Origin: JBFLVQ01 sp040758525
GTDB taxonomy: Bacteria > Acidobacteriota > Blastocatellia > Chloracidobacteriales > JADJPF01
Length of the DNA stretch: 15,854 nucleotides
Direction: 5' to 3'
Assembly (NCBI GenBank): GCA_040758525.1
Contig: JBFLVQ010000143.1
Span: 1 to 15,854, forward strand
Shown here: piece by piece, positions 7,531 to 14,782 of the stretch
Position numbering within the stretch: position 1 is the first letter of the stretch
How the letters are laid out: each line of letters begins with the position of its first letter
The notes under the pieces: generated by a model
What the model was told of the DNA's origin: nothing
The model's database searches: none
Seen by the model: the letters and a program-made list of their open reading frames with translations, nothing else
Program-made: the position numbers and the translations under genes

Positions 7531-9783
7531 TTAAAGAGCCTCTGCGCTTAAGCTCAGCTCAAAGCGCGGCGGCTTGTTTGCTTCGGTTACAGGTAGTATG
7601 GCAAGGATACACGAGCCCTGATAGAACTGCTCGAGTCCCTCCTGCGATTGTGATAGAGAAAATATTGGATAGACCCACCAATCGATTGCCTCGGCAGCAC
7701 TGAGGCAAACGGCAACCTGTAGATATTCATCGACCACTCTCAACTCGCGCTGCTGTGTTGCTATACCACACCAGTGCAAGCGATGCTGTTCATTAGCAAA
7801 ATGTAGATAGCGGTCAGGCGCATCACTGGCCAATAAGTTGATATTGAACTCAATGGCTACACGTGTCAAAGATGTGCCTTCATTCAATGAGAGTGTGCAT
7901 TGTACTTGCGCGCGATCACTAGGAAAACGCAGTGATTGAGAGATAGTAGTGTTGCTAATAGATCCTATCGTACTAAGATCAAGTCTCTTGTGTAAACGCA
8001 ACTGCAATACGCCATCAATCTGTATATGCTCAATAACTGGAGACTGCACAATCATAGCTTTGCCTACCAGAGTCTGGCGGTGGAAATCTGCTGGTATAGT
8101 TGTATCGGCGAGTGCGTAAACGGTAAAACAGTTACGCGGGTAGTTATCATAGATAAGGCAATTGTCTAGACTCTCTGCTTTTGTGTAGGAGATGTTGTCA
8201 CTATCGTGTGCAAATAGTGTGGCAGCCGATCGAGAGCCAGTAGTGGCGGCTTCCTCTGCAATGATTTCAGGCATTTTAGCGTGATAGGCTTGGTAGCGGC
8301 GTTGTAATGAATTGATCAGACTAAAGGTGCGTGGCTTGAAATCGAGCATTGAGAGCCCACCTTCACTGACATCATAGATCGCTGAGAAGTGGCGTGTATT
8401 TATTTCTACCTCGTTAATTCCATCCGCGTCAAAATCATGCTCGCGTACTTCCAGCCATTGCTGACCTTCTTCAAACACTACCTCATCAAGCAATCGGTCA
8501 GCTTTGATCAGATTCATTAGCAATGCGCTACGCAAGTGCGGCGCATAGAGCCCACCAAAAACTCCATGCCAATAGGCATCATTGCATTGGCCGCGTAGTA
8601 GACATTCATAAGCATCTTTTATCTTAGCAATGACCGGGTGCACAGACTCTACTAAGGTGATTGCATGGGGTTCATTGAAGAGTGGTGGCAGTGGCGCAGT
8701 AGTAGCTTGAGGAGAGACTTTTGCCGATCGTCCTGCTATTTTATGATTGTTATAAGTGGTACGGGCACGTTGACTAACTTCTAGCATCTTCTTATGAATC
8801 AGATTGCTCTCTCGATACTTGACAAGGAAATTGCGCCAATAACCACAATGTAAGTAATGAGCGAACTGTGTGAGAGTATTCTCTCCCGCCAATTGCTCTT
8901 TGATCTCAGCAAACTCTTGTGCGACCTGTGCGGGTAATGTCCATTGCATCATCTCTGTGTAGCTAGTAGTAGGCAGATAGACACGCCCTATGGGGATATG
9001 TTTGGTTAAGTAATCGCCTAGTCGTATTGTCTCTAGCCAGTTCTGCTCATGTTCTAGCATACTGTAGAACTGATCCAGCCAACCATGCTGATAACAGCGT
9101 TGATGGGTCTGTGGCCAGACACCAAATTTCTCTATACTATCGCCCATTGCTATTAGCAGATCGGTATTGCTGCGCTCGTGTAATGTACGCAGATATTGCA
9201 CTGTCTCTGCTGGATTGGCAAAAGGAATTAGATGTCGTAGTCGTAGATTAGCAGGCACCAATTTAAGGGTCTGGCCCTGTTCTTCGGTAATGTAATAGCC
9301 GTATAGCTCTTGATCACGTAGACCAGCCAGATAGAAATGCGAATCATCAAGGATTGTGTATTGAATTCCAACAGAAGCGATAGCGGCGGCGAGTTCACTT
9401 TCCCAGACACGTTCGGCCATCCACATTCCACTAGGTTGTATACCGAATTCAGTCTCCAAGAAGTGATTGAGTTTAATAATCTGCTCACAGCGGTCCTCAA
9501 AGGGCAACATCGCTAGGATCGGTTCATAAAAGCCACCAGAAAGTAGTTCAATACGACCTTGTCGGACCAGTTGAGCAAGATTTGCAAGATATTCAGGATA
9601 GTGTTGTTTAATCCAGGTGAGCAATGAACCAGTAAAATGTAGCGCGATTTTAATCCCATCATGACGCGCAAGGGTATCTAGAAAGGGTAGATAAGATCTC
9701 TGGTAGGCATCCTTAATAATATTGTCAAAATTGCCGATGGGTTGGTGCCCATGGATCGCGAAACCTAGATAGACCTTGGCCAT
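7531..9783 (-). CDS. GH57-family protein, 4-alpha-glucanotransferase-like, with DUF1925/DUF1926 domains
   Basis: The 750-residue cytoplasmic protein resembles Thermococcus litoralis 4-alpha-glucanotransferase, an enzyme that transfers alpha-1,4-glucan segments. GH57 motifs appear in order: HGHQP (11-15), SGGFYEP (82-88), WMAERVWE with nucleophile E124 (121-128), MGDSIEKFG (213-221) and TSYTEMMQW (273-281). QCNDAYWHGVFGG (399-411) marks the central DUF1925 region, and SLSQSQEGLEQF near 709-720 marks the DUF1926 end. The fourth motif is normally DDGEKFG; here the acid/base Asp position is Ser (S216) with an Asp just before it (D215), so activity is uncertain. A Pro/Thr/Ala-rich insert at about 345-375 makes it longer than the roughly 660-residue reference. 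The ATG at 9783 is preferred over the adjacent GTG at 9786 because GGGGTGA (9788-9794) then sits 4 bases upstream. It is the first gene of a likely operon with the M16 peptidase. Confidence 0.9.
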   Translation of the reverse strand: MAKVYLGFAIHGHQPIGNFDNIIKDAYQRSYLPFLDTLARHDGIKIALHFTGSLLTWIKQHYPEYLANLAQLVRQGRIELLSGGFYEPILAMLPFEDRCEQIIKLNHFLETEFGIQPSGMWMAERVWESELAAAIASVGIQYTILDDSHFYLAGLRDQELYGYYITEEQGQTLKLVPANLRLRHLIPFANPAETVQYLRTLHERSNTDLLIAMGDSIEKFGVWPQTHQRCYQHGWLDQFYSMLEHEQNWLETIRLGDYLTKHIPIGRVYLPTTSYTEMMQWTLPAQVAQEFAEIKEQLAGENTLTQFAHYLHCGYWRNFLVKYRESNLIHKKMLEVSQRARTTYNNHKIAGRSAKVSPQATTAPLPPLFNEPHAITLVESVHPVIAKIKDAYECLLRGQCNDAYWHGVFGGLYAPHLRSALLMNLIKADRLLDEVVFEEGQQWLEVREHDFDADGINEVEINTRHFSAIYDVSEGGLSMLDFKPRTFSLINSLQRRYQAYHAKMPEIIAEEAATTGSRSAATLFAHDSDNISYTKAESLDNCLIYDNYPRNCFTVYALADTTIPADFHRQTLVGKAMIVQSPVIEHIQIDGVLQLRLHKRLDLSTIGSISNTTISQSLRFPSDRAQVQCTLSLNEGTSLTRVAIEFNINLLASDAPDRYLHFANEQHRLHWCGIATQQRELRVVDEYLQVAVCLSAAEAIDWWVYPIFSLSQSQEGLEQFYQGSCILAILPVTEANKPPRFELSLSAEAL

Positions 9784-9829
9784 CACGTCACCCCATTAAA
9801 TTATTGATATATTAAGGGCAGAAAATTTA

Positions 9830-9857
9830 AGTATCAGATCGGGGCGGTTGTGGTCAA
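9830..9857 (-). promoter_or_regulatory. Candidate sigma70-type promoter for the GH57-M16 operon
   Basis: On the minus strand TTGACC (9852-9857, five of six consensus bases) is followed after 16 bases by GATACT (9830-9835, four of six). This would start transcription near 9822 and leave about 40 bases before the GH57 ATG at 9783. It is a pattern match only. Confidence 0.38.
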
Positions 9858-9921
9858 GCAGCGATGGCAACCTAAATCACTTCTAAATAATCTGCTTGTG
9901 CAAGCCCTTTGAGTAAACTCG

Positions 9922-9954
9922 TTCCTCCTACTAGGAAAACGGCCAATTAGCCGT
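9922..9954. repeat. Two small palindromes just upstream of the VWFA-gene promoter
   Basis: TCCTA-C-TAGGA (9926-9936) is a perfect 5+1+5 palindrome. It can also be read as TTCCT (9922-9926) pairing with AGGAA (9933-9937). ACGGC (9939-9943) and GCCGT (9950-9954) form a second inverted pair around CAATTA. They end 16 bases before the -35 hexamer at 9971, where an operator would be expected. Arms of five bases also arise by chance, so the role is tentative. Confidence 0.3.
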
Positions 9955-9970
9955 ATTGCGAGGCAAAATA

Positions 9971-9999
9971 TAGACAGTGCTAGACTCTTAAGATAGAAT
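9971..9999 (+). promoter_or_regulatory. Candidate sigma70-type promoter for the VWFA-domain gene
   Basis: TAGACA (9971-9976) and TAGAAT (9994-9999) each match consensus at five of six positions and are separated by the ideal 17 bases. The predicted transcript start is near 10006, about 190 bases before the ATG at 10197. Confidence 0.5.
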
Positions 10000-10005
10000 G
10001 GATTT

Positions 10006-10196
10006 GTCAGTGGCATCTGTAAACGCAACGGATTGCGAACAAGAATCATCACTCTGAAGTAGCTGAGTGTCGAAGCGTAATCCACATGTACCCGTACTGG
10101 CAGAACCTTATCTGTAACCACTATGCCTGTCTGACAGTATCGAACATTTTCTCACCAGGCAGGGGGCTGCCAAAGAAGTTTAACACGGAGTCATTT
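10006..10196 (+). other. Long untranslated leader of the VWFA-domain gene
   Basis: If the promoter at 9971-9999 is used, the message has a leader of about 190 bases. Small stem-loops visible in it are CGCAA/TTGCG with loop CGGA (10024-10037), the CTGTC-T-GACAG palindrome (10127-10137), and GGCAG/CTGCC with a GGGG loop (10158-10171). The last ends 15 bases before the Shine-Dalgarno GGAG (10187-10190). I recognise no known riboswitch. An in-frame ATG at 10086 exists, but its extra 37 residues (MYPYWQNLICNHYACL...) do not look like a signal peptide and it lacks a good ribosome site. Confidence 0.35.
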
Positions 10197-12491
10197 ATGA
10201 TCAGCGTTTTCAGTGACCTTTTGGTAATTTCACGCCGGTCTCAATCTCTTGGCCTACTGCTGTTGGCAGCTCTTGTCGCTGTCCCGCTCTTAACGGTAAA
10301 AGCGAATAATTATGAGATACTCGATCAGAGTTTTGAATTTAAGACGGGCGGCACGGTCAAGATTGAGAGTGGTCTAGGCGAGATTGTAATAGAGGTTTGG
10401 GCCGAGGAACTGGTACATGTAACGGCTAAGAAGGTCGAGCCAGCCGGTCATGCAATTGCCCTCTCAGATCTCGCTTTTTTCAATACAAAAAATCAACTCA
10501 CAATAAAATCCCAACCTAGCGATACCAAGGCACGTATCGATATGACCGTATATGTGCCACGAAATACCAATCTACGTATTGTCACTACTAGTGGCGCAGT
10601 ACAGATTCGTGGCGCAATCTCAAGCGCAATGGTAGAGACCCAAACAGGCAATATTAAACTGTCAGCACCACCATCACAAGACGCCGATCTGGTGCTTAGC
10701 ACAAAGAGCGGTACATTGCGCGCAGAGCTACCTATTGAACCTTATGGCTCACCAACTACCAAGAATCTACAGGGTAAATTAGGCTCTGGTGGCAATCCAG
10801 TGATCCTACGCACTACGGGCGGCAACATACAGATTGCTGCACTGGAGCGTGAACTGGATCAGAATGTTCCTACTATCCCTTCTGGGCCATCGCCTAGTTC
10901 TAGTTCAACTGCATCAGATAACTACCGTGGTTACGGTAATACAAACGATGATCGGCTCTTTGGCAACAATGATAACAACTCACGTCCCGATTCACGAGTT
11001 AACCGCAACAATAGTAAGCCCTACTCCTATGGCGGCAGTTATGGTAGCCTGAGTGGTGGTAATAACTCAAGTAAGAGTAATCCAGCCAGCCAACGTAATT
11101 CCAATAGTGGCAATACAGATATCTTTGGCGGCAGTCGTGATACTGACGATAGCAATAATAGTATAGACGCAGGCGGTCTAGGAGCAGGTCGGCGCCGCTC
11201 TCAAGACAATACTAATAATAATGGTGGCGTAGGCGTGCGAATTATCCCACCTCCGGGTGCTGGTGGCACATCCCGCGATCAGCGTAATAATGATGATGAT
11301 CGGCTCTTTGATGATAATGCCCCAGATCAGCCACCGCCATTACAACCACGCAAGCGTGGTCAGTCTAATACCAACCAACCCAGTAATAACAATGATGATC
11401 AGAGTGCGCGACCAGATCGTGATAGAGATCAACAGAGTGCCGCCAACGACTCGACCGATCGTGACCTTAACGATGCCCCTACAGTCACTCGTCGAGGCTC
11501 GCTGAGCGGCAACCGTGGCGGCTCGTTGAGTAATAACCCACCTACACTACAACGTCGTAATGATAGTAATCAGGCTGAGCGTGCCAATGGCAGTGTCGAG
11601 AAGACTAGTGGTGATAGTGAAGAAGGCACTATTAAGATCGACACCAAGCTAGTTAATCTTAATGTTAGTGTAATGGACCGTGGTGGTCGTGCTATCACCA
11701 ATTTGAAAACAGACAACTTTCAGCTCTTTGAAGACGGTGTACAGCAACAGATCTCACACTTTGAAACCGTTAATTCACCATTCAATCTGGTACTGTTAAT
11801 AGACTTAAGCGGAAGCATCATTGATAAGATAGATATCCTGCGACGGGCGGCAATCCGATTTATTGAGGTGACACGACCCGAAGATCGTGTCGCCGTTGTC
11901 ACCTTTACACGTAATGTACAGGTTGTTTGCGAACTTACCAACGATCGCCAATTGCTACGCCAACGTCTGCGCCTTATGCATATGCCCAAGGGTGGTACTG
12001 CCTTTTATGAATCGCTCTGGTTTACTCTTGATCAAATATTACAACCTGTGGAAGGTGAACGTAATGCGATTGTGTTGCTCAGCGATGGTGTTGACAACTC
12101 GATCAGTGTAACTTATCCAATCCCTTCACGGGTCACTTTTGATCAGGTATTGCGTAAACTACAAGAGAGTGGCACATTGCTCTTCCCCATCTATCTTGAC
12201 ACCGAGTATGAGAATGTTGAGCAGGAGATCGAATCACCAGAGAGCTATGCACTTGCTCGTAAGCAACTTGCTGCTATGGCAGAGGCTTCTGGTGGTGTCT
12301 TTATACGGGCGGCAAGGGTTGAACATCTAGAAGGTATCTATGAGAAGGTAGCCGCCGATCTGCGTACACTCTATAGTCTTGCCTATTATCCCACAAATGC
12401 GACCCGCGATGGTAGTTGGCGTAAACTTAAGGTGAAAGTCGATAAGTCTGATGTCGCGGTGCGTACTCGTCGTGGCTATTACGCAAAGTGA
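10197..12491 (+). CDS. Exported protein: DUF4097-like domain, disordered linker, VWFA-related Acidobacterial domain
   Basis: The 764-residue protein starts with a signal peptide or signal anchor (hydrophobic core at about 19-33, possible cleavage after VKA near 36). Residues about 42-216 are repetitive beta strands (KIESGLGEIVIEVW, LRIVTTSGAVQI, NPVILRTTGGNIQI), as in DUF4097-type putative adhesins. Residues about 221-475 are low complexity. The C-terminal part (about 478-764) resembles TIGR03436: the lead TKLVNLNVSVMDRGG and FQLFEDGVQQQI, then a VWA fold with an intact metal site, DLSGS (536-540), T601 in GGT, and D630 in SDGVD, ending in WRKLKVKV...RTRRGYYAK. The family is very common in Acidobacteriota, and its role, probably surface protein binding, is not established. 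The ATG at 10197 is chosen for GGAG 6 bases upstream and the signal sequence. It is transcribed divergently from the GH57 gene. Confidence 0.9.
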   Translation: MISVFSDLLVISRRSQSLGLLLLAALVAVPLLTVKANNYEILDQSFEFKTGGTVKIESGLGEIVIEVWAEELVHVTAKKVEPAGHAIALSDLAFFNTKNQLTIKSQPSDTKARIDMTVYVPRNTNLRIVTTSGAVQIRGAISSAMVETQTGNIKLSAPPSQDADLVLSTKSGTLRAELPIEPYGSPTTKNLQGKLGSGGNPVILRTTGGNIQIAALERELDQNVPTIPSGPSPSSSSTASDNYRGYGNTNDDRLFGNNDNNSRPDSRVNRNNSKPYSYGGSYGSLSGGNNSSKSNPASQRNSNSGNTDIFGGSRDTDDSNNSIDAGGLGAGRRRSQDNTNNNGGVGVRIIPPPGAGGTSRDQRNNDDDRLFDDNAPDQPPPLQPRKRGQSNTNQPSNNNDDQSARPDRDRDQQSAANDSTDRDLNDAPTVTRRGSLSGNRGGSLSNNPPTLQRRNDSNQAERANGSVEKTSGDSEEGTIKIDTKLVNLNVSVMDRGGRAITNLKTDNFQLFEDGVQQQISHFETVNSPFNLVLLIDLSGSIIDKIDILRRAAIRFIEVTRPEDRVAVVTFTRNVQVVCELTNDRQLLRQRLRLMHMPKGGTAFYESLWFTLDQILQPVEGERNAIVLLSDGVDNSISVTYPIPSRVTFDQVLRKLQESGTLLFPIYLDTEYENVEQEIESPESYALARKQLAAMAEASGGVFIRAARVEHLEGIYEKVAADLRTLYSLAYYPTNATRDGSWRKLKVKVDKSDVAVRTRRGYYAK
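10857..11621 (+). repeat. Low-complexity Asn/Ser/Asp/Gly/Arg-rich linker coding region
   Basis: This stretch encodes residues 221-475 of the VWFA protein, with runs of Asn, Asp and Ser from AAT/AAC and GAT triplets. The 16-base string GATGATCGGCTCTTTG occurs at 10947-10962 and again at 11295-11310, both in frame, giving DDRLF in Asn/Asp-rich surroundings. RRGSLSGN and RGGSLSNN at about 432-446 form a shorter repeated unit. It is probably an unfolded spacer between the two beta-rich domains. Reading frame is kept throughout. Confidence 0.75.
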
Positions 12492-12514
12492 TTAGCAGAA
12501 AAAATATATGAGTA

Positions 12515-12550
12515 GATCAGAGAGAATAAAATCTCTCTGGTCTTGTTGTA
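12515..12550 (+). terminator. Stem-loop after the VWFA-domain gene, likely terminator
   Basis: GATCAGAGAGA (12515-12525) pairs with TCTCTCTGGTC (12532-12542) over 11 positions, one of them a G-T wobble, around the loop ATAAAA. It begins 23 bases after the stop codon and is followed by TTGTTGTATAG, a weak T-rich tail. It separates this gene from gatB. Confidence 0.6.
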
Positions 12551-12598
12551 TAGATCTCTTTGTGGTGAGATCGTATTTTATTTCTCGCCTTGCTTCGC

Positions 12599-12604
12599 TA
12601 CAAT
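12599..12604 (+). promoter_or_regulatory. Candidate -10 element for gatB
   Basis: TACAAT matches TATAAT at five of six positions and lies 39 bases before the GTG start. The hexamer 17 bases upstream (TTTTAT, 12576-12581) is a poor -35, so this is weak. A promoter somewhere between the stem-loop at 12542 and 12620 is expected. Confidence 0.3.
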
Positions 12605-12626
12605 AACGCTTCTATTTTCACTTTTC

Positions 12627-12634
12627 AGGAGAGG
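12627..12634 (+). promoter_or_regulatory. Shine-Dalgarno sequence that fixes the gatB start
   Basis: AGGAGAGG is a strong ribosome site 9 bases before the GTG at 12644. It argues against an in-frame upstream TTG at 12590, because the site would then be inside the coding sequence. The resulting N-terminus (MEYEAVIGLEIHAQL) is the usual GatB one. Confidence 0.8.
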
Positions 12635-12643
12635 TCCGACACT

Positions 12644-14122
12644 GTGGAATACGAAGCAGTTATTGGCCTTGAGATCCACGCCCAGCTCAAGACACGCAGT
12701 AAGATTTTCTGTGGTTGTTCAACACTCTTTGGTGGTGAGCCCAATGCACAGACCTGCCCGGTCTGTTTGGGAATGCCTGGCGTGCTGCCAGTGCTTAATC
12801 GTAGCGTGATTGAGATGGCAGCCAAGGCCGCATTAGCGCTCAATCTGAAGGTTAATAACGAATCGATCTTTGCACGCAAGAACTATTTCTATCCAGATCT
12901 GCCTAAAGGCTATCAGATATCCCAATATGATCGGCCCTTTTCCGAGCATGGTTGGGTTGAGATTCCCACCGCCGAACGCGACCAACAAGGGCGACCGATA
13001 GAATGGCGCAAGAAACGCTTTCGTATTACTCGACTACACATTGAAGAGGATGCTGGTAAATCGTTACACGAAGGAATGCCACAATCGACAACAAAATCTT
13101 ATGTCAATCTTAATCGTAGTGGTGTACCGCTTGTTGAGATCGTAAGCGAACCAGACTTGCGTAGTAGCTGGGAGGCTTATGATTATGTGCAATACTTGCG
13201 CAAAACGCTTCTTTATATAGATGTATGCGATGGCAACATGGAAGAAGGCAGTTTACGTTGTGATGCTAATATCTCCGTACGTCCACGCGGCCAAGAGAAG
13301 TTTGGTACCAAGACTGAGATTAAGAATCTTAACTCCTTCCGTTTCCTGCAGCGAGCGCTCGATTATGAGATTGCTCGCCAGATCGATCTATTACGTGAAG
13401 GTGGCCGTGTGCGGCAGGAGACTCGCCTTTGGAATGATCGTGAAGGTCGCACTTTTGTGATGCGTAGCAAGGAAGAAGCCCACGATTACCGTTACTTTCC
13501 TGAACCAGATCTGCCCCCTTTGGTTGTTGCCTCAGAATGGATTGAGAAGGTAGCAGAGGAACTACCTGAGTTGCCGGAAACTCGTCGTGCACGCTTTCAA
13601 CAGGATTATGGTCTGTCAATGGATGAATCTATGTTGCTCACTCAGTCGCGTGAAATGGCCGACTATTATGAAGCGGTTGGACGTGCATCAGAAAGCCCTA
13701 AAGCTGCTGCTAACTGGATACTCAGCGAACTACTGCGTGAATTAAAGAATGATAATATTGAGATCACTCAGTGCCAAGTTAAGCCCACAGATCTAGGCGC
13801 ACTGATTAAGCTTATTAACAACAATACAATTAGTGGCAAGATTGCTAAAGATGTCTTTGAACAGATGTTCCGAACCGGCAAGCCGCCTCAGCAACTGATT
13901 AAGGAGCTTGGCCTTGAACAGATTTCTGACAGCAGCCAGATTCAGACGGCTGTAGCACAAGCGATTGCTGATAATCCCAAACAGGTAGAACAGTATTGCC
14001 AGGGCAAGCAGACCCTTTTCGGCTTCTTTGTAGGACAGGTTATGAAAGCAACCCGTGGGAAAGCTAACCCACAGATGGTCAATGAACTCCTTAAGCAGAT
14101 GCTCGATGAGAAATGCAAGTGA
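12644..14122 (+). CDS. gatB: Asp-tRNA(Asn)/Glu-tRNA(Gln) amidotransferase subunit B
   Basis: GatB is the kinase-like subunit of GatCAB. It uses ATP to activate misacylated Glu-tRNA(Gln) or Asp-tRNA(Asn), and GatA-derived ammonia then converts it to Gln- or Asn-tRNA. The 492-residue length is typical. The catalytic cradle (about 1-290) shows the zinc-site cysteines C23, C25, C38 and C41 in FCGCS...TCPVC, the family signature NRSGVPLVEIVSEPD, and GNMEEGSLRCDANISVR followed by TKTEIKNLNSFRF. HDYRYFPEPDLPPL is also a hallmark. The helical and YqeY-like tRNA-binding tail occupies about 295-492. No key residue appears lost. gatA and gatC are not in this window, so the genes are dispersed. Start codon GTG. 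The cyclophilin lipoprotein gene follows after 10 bp and is probably co-transcribed. Confidence 0.98.
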   Translation: MEYEAVIGLEIHAQLKTRSKIFCGCSTLFGGEPNAQTCPVCLGMPGVLPVLNRSVIEMAAKAALALNLKVNNESIFARKNYFYPDLPKGYQISQYDRPFSEHGWVEIPTAERDQQGRPIEWRKKRFRITRLHIEEDAGKSLHEGMPQSTTKSYVNLNRSGVPLVEIVSEPDLRSSWEAYDYVQYLRKTLLYIDVCDGNMEEGSLRCDANISVRPRGQEKFGTKTEIKNLNSFRFLQRALDYEIARQIDLLREGGRVRQETRLWNDREGRTFVMRSKEEAHDYRYFPEPDLPPLVVASEWIEKVAEELPELPETRRARFQQDYGLSMDESMLLTQSREMADYYEAVGRASESPKAAANWILSELLRELKNDNIEITQCQVKPTDLGALIKLINNNTISGKIAKDVFEQMFRTGKPPQQLIKELGLEQISDSSQIQTAVAQAIADNPKQVEQYCQGKQTLFGFFVGQVMKATRGKANPQMVNELLKQMLDEKCK

Positions 14123-14132
14123 TGGAGGGAAG

Positions 14133-14753
14133 ATGCAAAGACTTTCTGCTCTTATTGGCGCACTCTTGTTGGTGACTCTTATTTCAGCTTGTAATGGTGC
14201 CGCGACAAGTACTTCAAACAAGATTGATGATGAAGCAGCAGTGATTGAGACCGATCATGGTCGTATTGTGATCGAATTCTTACCAGGCGATGCCCCTAAA
14301 CATGTAGAGAATTTTAAGAAGCTAGCTAAGGAAGGATTCTATGATGGTACCGCCTTTCATCGTGTAATTCCCAATGCAATTATCCAAGGTGGTGATCCAA
14401 ACTCAAAATCAGACCCGCCATCGACTTGGGGTATGGGTAAGCCTAATCAGCCCACCGTACCAGCAGAATTCAATGACAACAAACATTTGCGTGGAATCGT
14501 CTCAGCCGCGCGACGTGGCAATGATGTTAACAGCGCAACCAGTCAATTCTTTATCTGTCTACGACCAAAACCGGAATGGGATGGCCAATACACAATCTTT
14601 GGTCGTGTCGTTGAAGGTATCAATGTTGTTGATATTATTTCCAACTCGCCTCTTAGTACAGAGTTTCAGGAAAGGCCATTCGAGAAGGTAACATTAAAAC
14701 GGGTCTATTTAGATAAACGATCTAACTATGGACCGACTCCAAGCTATAAGTAA
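14133..14753 (+). CDS. Cyclophilin-type peptidyl-prolyl cis-trans isomerase, lipoprotein
   Basis: The 206-residue precursor starts with a lipoprotein signal (MQRLSALIGALLLVTLISAC) whose lipobox I-S-A-C puts the lipidated cysteine at C20. The +2 residue is Asn, so under E. coli sorting rules it would go to the outer membrane. The cyclophilin domain (about 34-198) catalyses proline isomerisation in exported proteins. Motifs seen are FHRVIPNAIIQGGDP with the catalytic Arg, NSATSQFFICL, and WDGQYTIFGRVVEG. GGAGGG (14124-14129) ahead of the ATG at 14133 gives the start; longer in-frame starts inside gatB would hide the lipobox. It begins 10 bp after gatB, with its ribosome site in the gap, so coupled translation is likely. 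The link with gatB is probably only transcriptional. Confidence 0.95.
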   Translation: MQRLSALIGALLLVTLISACNGAATSTSNKIDDEAAVIETDHGRIVIEFLPGDAPKHVENFKKLAKEGFYDGTAFHRVIPNAIIQGGDPNSKSDPPSTWGMGKPNQPTVPAEFNDNKHLRGIVSAARRGNDVNSATSQFFICLRPKPEWDGQYTIFGRVVEGINVVDIISNSPLSTEFQERPFEKVTLKRVYLDKRSNYGPTPSYK

Positions 14754-14759
14754 TAACCG

Positions 14760-14782
14760 AGCGGCGTAACTACCACGCCGCT
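14760..14782. terminator. GC-rich hairpin between convergent genes
   Basis: AGCGGCGT (14760-14767) pairs perfectly with ACGCCGCT (14775-14782) around AACTACC. It begins 7 bases after the cyclophilin stop, and its last base is the end of the methyltransferase TAA on the opposite strand. Neither side has a strong T-run (TACTTACCG one way, CGGTTATTACTT the other), so it is a plausible but imperfect two-way terminator. Confidence 0.6.

Noticed and set aside
9841..9920. tRNA-like stretch beginning GGGGCGGTTGTGGTCAAG
   Set aside because: No anticodon arm, no GTTCGANTC T-arm and no closing acceptor stem could be found.
9834..10121. 95-codon open frame on the minus strand in the divergent intergenic region
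   Set aside because: No ribosome site, an unlikely residue mix, and it overlaps both candidate promoters and the upstream part of the VWFA gene leader.
10086..10196. ATG start that would add 37 residues to the VWFA protein
   Set aside because: The added residues would bury the signal peptide, and the ATG at 10197 has GGAG at ideal spacing.
12590..12643. TTG start that would add 18 residues to GatB
   Set aside because: The strong AGGAGAGG at 12627-12634 lies inside this extension, and the added residues are not part of GatB.
14122..14124. ATG overlapping the gatB stop codon (TGATG) as the cyclophilin start
   Set aside because: It is not in frame with the cyclophilin gene, which starts at 14133.
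13793..14221. 142-codon open frame antisense to gatB and the cyclophilin gene
   Set aside because: It lies over strongly conserved gatB and cyclophilin coding sequence and has no recognisable domain.
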